Assembly (NCBI GenBank): GCA_030639555.1
Contig: DAOWCM010000055.1
Span: 1 to 10,256, forward strand
Source: Candidatus Eiseniibacteriota bacterium
GTDB lineage: Bacteria; Joyebacterota; Joyebacteria; Joyebacterales; Joyebacteraceae
Length of the DNA: 10,256 bases
Direction: 5' to 3'
Positions 1-7,314 of this stretch are shown here, piece by piece. Numbering within the stretch: position 1 is the first letter of the stretch; each line of letters starts with the position of its first letter. Below the pieces are notes generated by a model. The model searched no databases and was not told the DNA's origin. It was given only the letters and a program-made list of their open reading frames with translations. The position numbers and the translations under genes are program-made.

Positions 1-74
1 GCCGGTGAGTCAAGGCTCCGGCAGGAGCGCTCGGCAGGGAACGCGACCGACGCCCTGGCTGTGAACCGCCTCAG

Positions 75-104
75 TTGACACGGACGCCGCGCCGGCGCTA
101 GTCT
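75..104 (+). promoter_or_regulatory. Putative sigma-70-type promoter for uvrC-ogt-xerD
   Basis: A perfect -35 hexamer TTGACA (75-80) is followed after 18 bases by TAGTCT (99-104), which keeps the T-A and final T of a -10 box. Transcription would start near 111, giving a leader of about 40 bases before uvrC. The spacer contains a perfect 10-base GC palindrome (GCGCCGGCGC, 89-98), which may be chance in a GC-rich genome. The -10 match is only moderate. I see no other promoter between here and xerD, so this is the best candidate to drive the first three overlapping genes. Confidence 0.55.
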
Positions 105-149
105 ATCTCCAGAGGCTGCGGGGATCTCGGGAACGCGGACGGGAACCCC

Positions 150-1994
150 ATGGATGGGAGCGAGAGCGAGAACACGATGACGGACAGACACAACACACGT
201 TCACGCCCGCCCACCAGACCGGGCGTCTATCTGCTCAAGGACCGGAACGGGAAGGTGATGTACGTCGGCAAGGCACGCAACCTCCGGAACCGCCTGCGGG
301 CGTACACGGGCGGCGCCGAGTCTCCGGACCCCAAGGTTCAGGTGCTCAGGTCGAAGCTCGCCGGCTTCGACTACATCGTCGCCGGCACGGAGACGGAAGC
401 GCTGGTTCTGGAGTCCAATCTCATCAAGGAGCACCGTCCGCGCTACAACGTCAAGTTGAAGGACGACAAGAGGTATCCCTTCATCAAGGTAACTCTCGCA
501 GACGAATACCCCCGAGCCTTCGTTACCAGGGTCGTGCGCCAGGACGGCTCCGGCTACTTTGGGCCCTACACCGATACCAAGGCCATGAGGCGCACGCTCA
601 GACTGATCAGGCAGGTGTTCCCGATCCGTCAGTGCACGACCTTCAAGCGCCGGTCGAGGCCCTGCCTCAACTACCAGATAGGCAGGTGTCTTGGCCCGTG
701 CATCGGAGCCGTGTCGAAGGAGGAGTACGGCAGGATCGTCAAGGAACTCACGCTCTTCCTGGAGGGGCGCGCCGGCGACGTGGTGGCGCTTCTGACAAGC
801 CAGATGGAACAGGCCGTCGACGGCCTGCGATTCGAGGAGGCCGCCTTCCTCCGCGACCGCATCGCGGACATCGAGAAGATCGGACGGCGGCAGCGCGTCC
901 TTACGGCGAGCCTGGTCGACCGCGATGTTATTGCCATCGCTCGTCACGAGGGCTACGCCGTGGCGTCCGTCATGCGCGTCAGAAGGGGGAAGCTCATAGC
1001 CTGCGAGAACTGTCCCTTAGAACTGGGGCCCCGGACGAGCGACGACGAGGTAGTGGAGACCTTCCTCAAGCAGTTCTACAGCCTGTCGCGGGGCTCACTC
1101 CCGAGCGAAATCCTACTGGACAGCGATCCGCCCGATCGCGAGGCCATCGAGAAATGGCTGGGAGAGGGCGCGTCGCGGAGAGTCAGGATCAGCGCGCCCT
1201 GTCGCGGAGAGAAGCGTCTCCTGGTCGACTTCGCGCGCGACAACGCCCATCAGGCCCTGAAGAGGGCGTTCGAATCCCGGCGCGTTCCCGATTCCGTCGT
1301 CGAGCTCGGTGAAGCGCTGGGAATGAAGCGCCAACCGAGGCTCATCTCAGGCATCGACATCTCCAGTATCGGGGGCGCCTATCCGGTCGGGACCGTGGTC
1401 ACGTTCAGGGACGGCCGCCCGGACAGGGCACTCTACCGCAAGTATCGCATCCGGACCGTGAAAGGCAGTGATGACTATGCTATGATTCGTGAGGTAGTCT
1501 CACGGCATGTCAGGCGCACGGTCAAGGAGGAGCACGAGCTGCCCGACCTCCTTCTCATTGATGGCGGGAAGGGCCAGCTGTCTGCGGCGGCCACGGCGCT
1601 CCGAGGAACCGGCGCAAGAGGCGTGACACTCGTGGGGCTCGCGAAGCGTGAGGAGGAGGTCTTCATCCGGGGAAGAGCGACGCCCCTGCCGCTTCCTCCC
1701 GATTCCAGAGCCAAGAGGCTGCTGGTCCGTGTGCGGAACGAAGTGCACCGCTTCAGCATCACCTACCACAGATTGCTGCGCGAGCGAGAGGCGAGACGGT
1801 CGCTCCTGGACGGCGTACCCGGAGTAGGGCCATCTCGCAAGGAAGCTCTTCTGAGGAAGTTCGGGTCGGTGCGTTCCATCATGGAGTGCCCACCCGAGAA
1901 GATCGCGGAGGTGCCGGGCATTGGCATCGCAACAGCGAGAAGGATCAAAGAGGCGCTCCAGCAAGCGGGGAGTAGTGATGGTCCCGCAGCGTGA
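150..1994 (+). CDS. uvrC: UvrABC excinuclease subunit C
   Basis: UvrC makes the dual 3' and 5' incisions around DNA lesions in nucleotide excision repair after UvrA/UvrB load. The 614 residues match the usual length. Visible domains: an N-terminal GIY-YIG nuclease (about 20-105) with GVY at 25-27, YVG at 38-40, Arg48 and Glu88; four cysteines C162, C172, C180 and C184, spaced like the reported iron-sulfur ligands; a UVR motif (about 203-245) for UvrB contact; an RNase H-like 5' nuclease with Asp403 (GIDIS), Asp471 (LIDGGKGQ) and His533 (EVHRF); and tandem helix-hairpin-helix motifs (about 553-606). The start is uncertain: ATG 150 has GGGA (141-144) upstream, while ATG 177 would shorten the protein by nine nonconserved residues. 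It overlaps ogt by 17 bases. Identity is certain. Confidence 0.97.
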   Translation: MDGSESENTMTDRHNTRSRPPTRPGVYLLKDRNGKVMYVGKARNLRNRLRAYTGGAESPDPKVQVLRSKLAGFDYIVAGTETEALVLESNLIKEHRPRYNVKLKDDKRYPFIKVTLADEYPRAFVTRVVRQDGSGYFGPYTDTKAMRRTLRLIRQVFPIRQCTTFKRRSRPCLNYQIGRCLGPCIGAVSKEEYGRIVKELTLFLEGRAGDVVALLTSQMEQAVDGLRFEEAAFLRDRIADIEKIGRRQRVLTASLVDRDVIAIARHEGYAVASVMRVRRGKLIACENCPLELGPRTSDDEVVETFLKQFYSLSRGSLPSEILLDSDPPDREAIEKWLGEGASRRVRISAPCRGEKRLLVDFARDNAHQALKRAFESRRVPDSVVELGEALGMKRQPRLISGIDISSIGGAYPVGTVVTFRDGRPDRALYRKYRIRTVKGSDDYAMIREVVSRHVRRTVKEEHELPDLLLIDGGKGQLSAAATALRGTGARGVTLVGLAKREEEVFIRGRATPLPLPPDSRAKRLLVRVRNEVHRFSITYHRLLREREARRSLLDGVPGVGPSRKEALLRKFGSVRSIMECPPEKIAEVPGIGIATARRIKEALQQAGSSDGPAA

Positions 1995-2622
1995 CGAGGG
2001 CGGGACGACTCTGCCGGTCCTTCGCTACGTGACGTTCGACACGGAGATCGGGCCTTTCCTGGTCGCGGGTAACGACCGCGGCCTGAGACTGGTCGCGTTC
2101 GGGAAGGACCTGGACGCGAAGCGCGCCCTCTCACGCGAGACCCGTGGCGAGCGGATCATGGCCGTCGAGGACAGGATCCGCCTGAGACGTGTGGTCGACT
2201 GGATAAGAGGCTATCTGGCGGGCAGCACCGCGCCGCTGGACCACAGGGTCGATCTCAGTGGCGCCACGGACTTCAACGGGCGCGTGCTTCAGGTGGTGAG
2301 GGAGATTCCCTACGGCGTGCTCCGGTCCTACAAGTGGGTGGCGAGCGAGATCGGGGAGCCAAGGGCGACCCGTCCGGTCGGACAGGCGCTCTCACGGAAC
2401 CCGCTACCGATAGTCATACCCTGCCACAGAGTGGTCAACAGCGACGGCACGCTCGGAGGGTACTCCGGCGGCGGACCCGACATGAAGCGTCGCCTGATCG
2501 AGATAGAAACGGGCCAGGTCGATCTGGCCCTGAAGGGCGGCGGGCAGACCGAGCGCGAGCGGATACGCTTCCTGCTAGAATCGGAAGGCGGCGACGGTGA
2601 AGGCGACAAGGGCCGTAGCTGA
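1978..2622 (+). CDS. ogt: Methylated-DNA--[protein]-cysteine S-methyltransferase (O6-alkylguanine repair)
   Basis: This suicide repair protein transfers O6-alkyl groups from guanine to its own cysteine. The acceptor motif IPCHRVV is intact with Cys149, so it is not an alkyltransferase-like (ATL) protein, which lacks that Cys. The DNA-binding helix-turn-helix and Arg-finger region (FNGRVLQVVREIPYG, then RPVGQALSRNPLPIVIPCHR) and the downstream GTLGGYSGG are typical. The 214-residue length fits an Ogt/AGT protein with the N-terminal RNase H-like domain. I chose ATG 1978 because GGGGAG (1967-1972) precedes it by 5 bases; the longer frame from 1921 would lie inside uvrC and add 19 residues that look like out-of-frame uvrC. 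The last ~25 residues are Gly/Glu-rich and not recognisably conserved. Its position between uvrC and xerD suggests co-transcription with excision repair. Confidence 0.93.
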   Translation: MVPQRDEGGTTLPVLRYVTFDTEIGPFLVAGNDRGLRLVAFGKDLDAKRALSRETRGERIMAVEDRIRLRRVVDWIRGYLAGSTAPLDHRVDLSGATDFNGRVLQVVREIPYGVLRSYKWVASEIGEPRATRPVGQALSRNPLPIVIPCHRVVNSDGTLGGYSGGGPDMKRRLIEIETGQVDLALKGGGQTERERIRFLLESEGGDGEGDKGRS

Positions 2623-3532
2623 GACCGGGCGCGCGACGGCCATGGAGAACGCGATCGACGAGTATCTGGACCACCTGTCGGTCGAACGAGGTCTGTCGCA
2701 GAGCACGGTCGCCTCGTACAGGGGCGACCTCACTGCGTACTCTCGATTCCTCACGACGCGGAAGATCCAGTCGCCTGAAAGGGTCAGATCCCGGGACGTC
2801 AGCGACTTCACCGGATCCAGGCTGGCCGAGGGCGTGTCGCCGAGGAGCATCGCGAGGAACCTGTCGTGTCTGCGCGGGTTCCACAGATACCTGGTCGTCT
2901 CGGGCCGCCTCGCCGCGGACCCGACGCTCGAAGTGACCGGCCCGAAGTTCCAGAGACGCCTCCCGGACGTGCTGGCAGTTCGCGAGATCGAGGCGATCCT
3001 GACGGCGGTCGATACGTCGGCGCCGCTCGGCATCCGGGACCGAGCCATGCTCGAGGTAGCCTACGGCGCCGGCCTGCGGGTCAGCGAGCTGATCACGCTG
3101 CCTCTATCGAACCTGTTCTTCGACGACGGCTACCTGCGCTGCATGGGAAAGGGATCGAAGGAGAGGGTCGTTCCGGTGGGCGAGGCGGCCATCGACTGGA
3201 CCACGCGCTACAGGCTCGATGTGCGGCCCGGGCTGGCAGCGCGTGCGCCCGCCACCGACGTGGTGTTCCTGAACGCCCGGGGAAGACCGCTGTCCAGAAT
3301 GGGTTTCTGGAAGATACTCCAGAAGCACGTGGCCGCGGCAGGCGTGCGAGACCGCGTGAAACCGCACACGCTGCGGCACTCGTTCGCCACGCACATGCTG
3401 GAAGGTGGCGCGGATCTCAGGGTGATCCAGGAGATGCTCGGACACGCCGACATCTCTACGACCCAGATCTACACCAGCGTCGACCGCGAGTACCTCAAGG
3501 AGATACACCGGACGTTCCACCCGCGGGGGTAG
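2597..3532 (+). CDS. xerD: Site-specific tyrosine recombinase, XerD type
   Basis: Xer recombinases resolve chromosome dimers at dif near the terminus, normally as a XerC/XerD pair with FtsK. An N-terminal SAM-like core-binding domain (about 17-103) precedes the catalytic domain (about 120-311). All six catalytic residues are present: Arg161 (GLRVSEL), Lys185 (GKGSKER), His257 and Arg260 (HTLRHSFATH), His283 (LGHADISTTQIYT) and nucleophile Tyr292. Their spacing equals that of E. coli XerD (R148, K172, H244, R247, H270, Y279) with a constant offset of 13. The end IHRTFHPRG is also XerD-like rather than XerC-like. The start is ambiguous. GTG 2597 has GGAAGG (2583-2588) 8 bases upstream and overlaps ogt by 26 bases; ATG 2642 gives 296 residues, close to the usual length, but has no clear ribosome-binding site. 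No phage or integron context is seen, so a housekeeping role is inferred. Confidence 0.93.
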   Translation: MKATRAVAETGRATAMENAIDEYLDHLSVERGLSQSTVASYRGDLTAYSRFLTTRKIQSPERVRSRDVSDFTGSRLAEGVSPRSIARNLSCLRGFHRYLVVSGRLAADPTLEVTGPKFQRRLPDVLAVREIEAILTAVDTSAPLGIRDRAMLEVAYGAGLRVSELITLPLSNLFFDDGYLRCMGKGSKERVVPVGEAAIDWTTRYRLDVRPGLAARAPATDVVFLNARGRPLSRMGFWKILQKHVAAAGVRDRVKPHTLRHSFATHMLEGGADLRVIQEMLGHADISTTQIYTSVDREYLKEIHRTFHPRG

Positions 3533-3599
3533 GGCGTCAGATCACGGACGGCAGGGCCGCCGGCGGGCGTCTCGAATCTTCGACACCGGAGCAAACCAA
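3533..3599 (+). other. 67-base intergenic gap with GC dyads and cca ribosome-binding site
   Basis: The gap holds a 10-base palindrome CCGCCGGCGG (3557-3566), an inverted repeat TCGAA-TC-TTCGA (3572-3583) and GGAG (3588-3591), 8 bases before the GTG start of cca. No T-tract follows either dyad, so this is not a convincing intrinsic terminator, and I see no good -35/-10 pair. The gap could be an mRNA processing or regulatory segment, or simply spacer between xerD and cca. Confidence 0.4.
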
Positions 3600-4925
3600 G
3601 TGCACGCAGACAATCCCCAGGATCTCTTCCTGTCACGCGTTCCCAAAGCGGACCTCCAGCTCCTGAGAGCACTCGGCGCTCTCGCGGACGAGAGAGGAAC
3701 AACGGCCCACGTCGTCGGAGGCGTCGTGCGCGATTTCATCCTCGGCCTGCCGAACTACGACATGGACGTGGTCGTCGAGACGGACGCTACCGACTTCGCG
3801 GAGGCAGCGGCTGCGCTCCTGGGAGGGTCGGTCAAGGCCCACACGAAATTCGGCACCGTCGTCCTGGTGCTGCCCGAGGGGCGCAAGGTCGACCTCGCCA
3901 CGGCACGAAGCGAGGTGTACGAGCGACCTGGGGCACTGCCCACCGTCACACCGGGAACGATGGAGAGCGACCTCAAGCGCCGCGACTTCACCGTCAACTC
4001 CATGGCGGTCGTCCTGAACCCGGACGGCTTCGGGACGCTCCTCGACCCCTTCGGCGGCCGCGGAGACCTCGGAGAGCGCATCCTCCGTGTGTTGACCGAC
4101 GTCAGCTTCGAGGACGATCCCACGCGCATTCTCAGGGGCGTCAGATTCTGCGCCCGATTCGGTCTGTCCATGGAACCAGTCACAGAGGCGCTGCTCCGGC
4201 AGGCCGTGGGCGAGCGACGCACGGACACCGTAAGCGGGGAGAGGCTGCAGAACGAGCTCAAGCTCATCCTGAGCGGGGACGATCCATGGCCGCCGGTGTT
4301 CCGTCTGATCGACTGGGGCATCCTCTCCGCGATGGTGGAGGGTTGGGAACCGACGACCGCCGTCCGGGCAACGATCGTCGAGATCGACCGGCTGCTGTCC
4401 GGCGCAGACGAGATCGGCGACCCCGCGCCGGAGCGCTGGTTGACGCTCTTCGCGGCACTGCTCCAGCCCCTTCCACCCGCCGTCCGCGACCGCGTGGTCG
4501 AACGACTCTCCATGGGGCGGCGCGTCCGCAGGCTTGTGGGTGAACTCGCCGAGTTCGAGCGCGACGTTCTTCCCGCGCTTTCGGCGGACGAGAACCCGCT
4601 CCCGAGCGCCCTCCATAAGATGTTGAAGCGTTTCTCGAGCGAAACGTTGCTCCTGGCCCGCGCGGCTGCGCCGGGTTCGCCCACCGCGGAGCGAGTCGCG
4701 CTGTACTCGTCGCGGCTCGTTGGGACGACGACGGAGCTCACGGGCAACGACCTGGCACAGATGGGCGTTCCCGAGGGAGAGGCGGTCGGGCGGATCCTCG
4801 GCGTTCTCCTCGACGCTCGGCTCGACGGCGAGGTGTCATCGGTGGAGGAGGAGAAAACGCTGGCGCGGGGCCTGGTGGAGACCTTGACGCGGGGAACGGG
4901 AACTGATAGCGTCGCAGGCGAATGA
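3600..4925 (+). CDS. cca: Class II tRNA nucleotidyltransferase / CCA-adding enzyme family
   Basis: This family adds C and A residues to tRNA 3' ends without a template; poly(A) polymerase I is a close relative. Motif A is clear: VVGGVVRD (38-45) then DMD with metal-binding Asp54 and Asp56; a third carboxylate is Asp98 in KVDLATAR. Further motifs are RRDFTVNSM (127-135), DPFGGRGDL (149-157) and the nucleotide-template motif DDPTR (172-176) followed by ILRGVRFCARFG. A C-terminal RNA-binding tail is recognisable (LTGNDLAQMGV...GRILGVLLDARLDG, about 378-415). There is no HD phosphohydrolase motif, unlike E. coli-type CCA. The start is GTG 3600 with GGAG 8 bases upstream. It ends in an ATGA overlap with scpA, implying translational coupling. 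Whether it adds the full CCA, or only CC or A as in split systems, or acts as a poly(A) polymerase, cannot be read from the motifs alone. Confidence 0.88.
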   Translation: MHADNPQDLFLSRVPKADLQLLRALGALADERGTTAHVVGGVVRDFILGLPNYDMDVVVETDATDFAEAAAALLGGSVKAHTKFGTVVLVLPEGRKVDLATARSEVYERPGALPTVTPGTMESDLKRRDFTVNSMAVVLNPDGFGTLLDPFGGRGDLGERILRVLTDVSFEDDPTRILRGVRFCARFGLSMEPVTEALLRQAVGERRTDTVSGERLQNELKLILSGDDPWPPVFRLIDWGILSAMVEGWEPTTAVRATIVEIDRLLSGADEIGDPAPERWLTLFAALLQPLPPAVRDRVVERLSMGRRVRRLVGELAEFERDVLPALSADENPLPSALHKMLKRFSSETLLLARAAAPGSPTAERVALYSSRLVGTTTELTGNDLAQMGVPEGEAVGRILGVLLDARLDGEVSSVEEEKTLARGLVETLTRGTGTDSVAGE

Positions 4926-5788
4926 CCACAGACAACGTAGTCTCCGAGGCTCACGAGATGGCCCACGAAGAACTCCTCGAAGAGCGGCCGGTCGCCCCGA
5001 CCGCGCCCGATGCGGCGTCGGTGCCGGAGCAGAAGCCCGTGCTCGCGCGCCGTCCGATCTACGAGGTGCGCCTCGACACCTTCGAGGGACCCCTGGACCT
5101 CCTGCTTCACCTGATCCGTGAGCACGAGATAGACATCTACGACATACCGCTGGCCATCATCACCGAGCAGTACCTCGAGTATATCAGCTTCATGGAGTCC
5201 CTGGATCTGGCTCTGGCGGGTGAGTTTCTCGAGATGGCCGCCACACTAATCCGTATCAAGGTCCAGATGCTCCTCCCGAAGGAGACCGACGCGGGCGAGG
5301 AGGAGGAAGACCCGCGGCAGCAGCTCGTCAGGAAGCTGGTCGAGTACAAGCAGTTCAAGGAGGTCGCGGGCGCGCTCTCGAGCAAGGAAGAGGAGAGGCG
5401 CGAGCACTTCCCGAGGGGAGTCGACCCAAAGAGCTACGAGGACCTCGAGGAAGAGGGGGTTGACACGGCGGAGTTCCTCCGGGACGTCACACTCTTCGAT
5501 CTCGTTGACGGCCTGCGGGAGGTGCTGTCGCGCGTTCCCGAGCGCGTCGACGTCCACTCGGTCGACCTGGAGGAGTTCACGGTCGAGGCGCAAATCGACC
5601 GCATCAGGACAGTCCTCTCGGAGCGCGGCTCCCTTCCGTTCACCGAGGTATTCGGCGCGGGGGCCAGCCGCTCTCAGCTGATCGCCACCTTCATGGCGCT
5701 CCTCGAGCTCATAAGGCTCGGAGAGGTGAAGGCCGTGCAGACGAGGAACTTCGGAGACATCGAGATAATGGTGAGAGCGGAGGAGTAA
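4922..5788 (+). CDS. scpA: Segregation and condensation protein A (kleisin)
   Basis: ScpA is the kleisin that bridges SMC heads and binds a ScpB dimer, forming the condensin that compacts and separates replicated chromosomes. The conserved core begins at Tyr47 (YEVRLDTFEGPLDLLLHLI) and continues with IDIYDIPLAIITEQYLEY, FLEMAATLIRIKVQMLLPKE and a C-terminal winged helix (about 232-285) ending FGDIEIMV. The first ~44 residues are an acidic, Pro/Ala/Glu-rich extension not usual in the family. ATG 4922 overlaps the cca stop (ATGA) but has only a weak AGGCG upstream. An internal GTG at 5039 preceded by GGAG (5026-5029) would give a 249-residue protein of canonical size, so the true start deserves a check. 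It is followed by scpB after 2 bases, the classical pairing. Confidence 0.95.
   Translation: MTTDNVVSEAHEMAHEELLEERPVAPTAPDAASVPEQKPVLARRPIYEVRLDTFEGPLDLLLHLIREHEIDIYDIPLAIITEQYLEYISFMESLDLALAGEFLEMAATLIRIKVQMLLPKETDAGEEEEDPRQQLVRKLVEYKQFKEVAGALSSKEEERREHFPRGVDPKSYEDLEEEGVDTAEFLRDVTLFDLVDGLREVLSRVPERVDVHSVDLEEFTVEAQIDRIRTVLSERGSLPFTEVFGAGASRSQLIATFMALLELIRLGEVKAVQTRNFGDIEIMVRAEE
5779..5785 (+). promoter_or_regulatory. Ribosome-binding site of scpB (decides a TTG start)
   Basis: GGAGGAG overlaps the end of scpA and lies 5 bases before TTG 5791. It is one of the strongest Shine-Dalgarno matches in the window and supports the unusual TTG as the scpB start; no ATG occurs until residue 58, beyond the conserved first helix. 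Confidence 0.75.
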
Positions 5789-5790
5789 CC

Positions 5791-6588
5791 TTGGCCGACT
5801 TGGACCTCAAGAAAATCGTAGAGGCGGTCCTGTTCGCGGCGGACTCGTCCGTGCCTCTTGATAGGCTGACCGACATCATCGAAGAGGCGGAGCGACGCGA
5901 GATCAGAGAGGCCCTGAAGGCGCTGGCGGAGCAGTACGATTCGGAGGAGCGCCCGTACGCCATGTCCGAGGTAGCGGGCGGGTGGCAGATATTCTGTCGC
6001 CCGGAGTACTCCAAGTGGGTACGGGAACTCCACAAGGGCAGGATCCCGACGCGTCTGAGCCAGGCCGCGCTCGAGACGCTCGCAATCGTCGCGTACAAAC
6101 AACCGATCGTCAGGGCCGAGATCGAGACCATCAGAGGCGTCGATTCGAGCGGTGTTCTGGCCACGCTCATGAGACGTGGCCTCATCACGATAGCCGGGCG
6201 CGCGCCGGGTATGGGACGCGCGCTGATGTACAGAACGACCAAGGAGTTCCTGAGCTACTTCGGGCTCAACTTCGTGACGGACCTCCCGAGGCTCGAGGAG
6301 TTCGCAGAGGTGCTGGGCCTCAAGCCCGGCGAACTGGAACTGGCGGTCGAGGGAGCGGAATCCGTCGCCGGGGTAGTGGGGGGGGACGTAGAGAGCCCGC
6401 CTCCTCCTGATGAGGAGATGGCTGAGGGCGTTCCTGTCCTGCACGAGGTGGACGGGTCCGAGACCTCCGACGGGCCCGCCGACGGTAGTGACGCCGCCGT
6501 CCCGGATGACGACCATGGATTCGGCGTCCACGGCAATCCGCACGCGCTCGACGACCACCGCCTGATCGATGAGATCGATGAGGCTTAA
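5791..6588 (+). CDS. scpB: Segregation and condensation protein B
   Basis: ScpB dimers bind the ScpA kleisin and regulate the SMC ATPase. The protein shows the two winged-helix domains of the family: LKKIVEAVLFAADSSVPLDR at the N-terminus, then the highly conserved stretch with TRLSQAALETLAIVAYKQP and VDSSGVLATLMRRGLI (about 86-130), GRALMYRTTKEFLSYFGL and LPRLEEF. The core ends near residue 185. The last ~78 residues form a low-complexity tail rich in Asp, Glu, Gly and Pro, making the protein 265 residues against about 190-200 usually. The start is TTG with a strong ribosome-binding site. The end overlaps the rluB start. The tail is probably disordered; whether it has a function is unknown. 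Confidence 0.94.
   Translation: MADLDLKKIVEAVLFAADSSVPLDRLTDIIEEAERREIREALKALAEQYDSEERPYAMSEVAGGWQIFCRPEYSKWVRELHKGRIPTRLSQAALETLAIVAYKQPIVRAEIETIRGVDSSGVLATLMRRGLITIAGRAPGMGRALMYRTTKEFLSYFGLNFVTDLPRLEEFAEVLGLKPGELELAVEGAESVAGVVGGDVESPPPPDEEMAEGVPVLHEVDGSETSDGPADGSDAAVPDDDHGFGVHGNPHALDDHRLIDEIDEA
6564..6581 (+). repeat. Perfect 9-base tandem duplication at the scpB/rluB junction
   Basis: GATCGATGA occurs twice without a gap (6564-6572 and 6573-6581). In the scpB frame it encodes a repeated Ile-Asp-Glu at the protein's end. In the rluB frame it supplies two in-frame ATG codons (6569 and 6578), so RluB begins Met-Arg-Ser-Met-Arg. The copy upstream of the second ATG contains GATGAG, a weak ribosome-binding sequence. 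Confidence 0.8.
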
Positions 6589-7303
6589 CCGATTCCTCGC
6601 GAGGTCGGGTGCCGCATCGCGCCGAGGCGCGGACGCTCTCATCGAGGCGGGCCGGGTCCGCCTGAACGGCGAGACGGTCACGCGGCTCGCCACCACGGTT
6701 GACCGCGGCCGCGACCTCGTGGAACTCGACGGAGTTACCGTTACCCTTCCGGAGTTGCTCACTTACATAGCTCTGAACAAACCGCCCGGGTACGTCGTGA
6801 CGATGTCCGACCCGCAGGGCCGCAGAACCGTGACCGACCTTGTCACCGGGGTGCCTGCGGGCGTCGTACCGGTCGGGCGCCTGGACACGGGCACGGGAGG
6901 GCTCCTGATCCTCACCGACGACGGCGAGCTCGCCCACCGCATCGCTCACCCCTCCTACGAGATCGACAAGGTCTACGAGGTGGAGGCGAGGGGGACCCTC
7001 TCAGAAGAGGAACGGCTGAAGCTCGAAGGAGGCTTGATGCTGGACGGGCGTCTCACGGCGCCGGCGGCGGTCCATGTTGTCAGCACTGCCCGGGGTGTCA
7101 CCGTCGCCGAGATGACCATCCACGAGGGACGGAAGCGACAGGTCCGCAGGATGTTCGAGCTCGTTGGACACGCCGTCACCAGGTTGAGAAGAACCCGCGT
7201 CGGGCCGATAGAGCTTGGCGAACTGCCGCCTGGCCGGTGGAGACACCTGAACGAAGACGAACTCCGAGCGCTCCGGGAGGCGCTGGAAATGCGCCCGGAA
7301 TGA
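6569..7303 (+). CDS. rluB: 23S rRNA pseudouridine synthase, RluB/RsuA family
   Basis: RluB-type enzymes isomerise a uridine in helix 90 of 23S rRNA (U2605 in E. coli). An S4 RNA-binding domain occupies about residues 4-60 (MRLNRFLARSGAASRRGAD...GRVRLNGE). The synthase domain carries ALNKPPGYV, the catalytic-Asp motif GRLDTGTGGLL with Asp106, KVYEVEARG, and EGRKRQVRRMFELVGH followed by LRRTRVGPIELGELPPGRWR. The 244-residue length is normal. ATG 6569 and ATG 6578 are both possible starts; the second places Met directly before the conserved RLNRFLA and is closer to the usual N-terminus. It overlaps scpB by 11-20 bases and is the usual partner downstream of scpAB. RluB is preferred over RsuA (16S) from the neighbourhood, not from a decisive residue. 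Confidence 0.92.
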   Translation: MRSMRLNRFLARSGAASRRGADALIEAGRVRLNGETVTRLATTVDRGRDLVELDGVTVTLPELLTYIALNKPPGYVVTMSDPQGRRTVTDLVTGVPAGVVPVGRLDTGTGGLLILTDDGELAHRIAHPSYEIDKVYEVEARGTLSEEERLKLEGGLMLDGRLTAPAAVHVVSTARGVTVAEMTIHEGRKRQVRRMFELVGHAVTRLRRTRVGPIELGELPPGRWRHLNEDELRALREALEMRPE

Positions 7304-7314
7304 GCCGAAATCGC

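Noticed and set aside
1..78. Possible C-terminal end of an upstream gene (frame 1 open until TGA at 76-78, frame 2 until TGA at 62-64)
   Set aside because: Too short to recognise and contains no motif; the frame-1 stop would fall inside the putative -35 box, so nothing can be assigned.
2597..3532. Tyrosine recombinase as a sign of an integron, phage or integrative element
   Set aside because: Residue spacing and the C-terminal end match housekeeping XerD, and neighbours are conserved core genes without attachment-site repeats.
2866..3666. Second + strand frame of 266 codons overlapping xerD and cca
   Set aside because: Out of frame with the recombinase motifs; Arg/Gly/Pro-rich shadow translation.
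3633..4616. Minus-strand open frame of 327 codons inside cca
   Set aside because: Entirely antisense to conserved cca motifs and without family signatures.
3755..5125. Long open frame on the minus strand (456 codons) opposite cca and the start of scpA
   Set aside because: Composition is Ser/Arg/Pro-rich, as expected for the antisense of GC-rich coding DNA, and it shows no family motifs; cca and scpA are unmistakable on the + strand.
5674..6762. Long minus-strand open frame (362 codons) opposite scpB and rluB
   Set aside because: Shadow of two well-supported + strand genes; no recognisable domain or ribosome-binding site.
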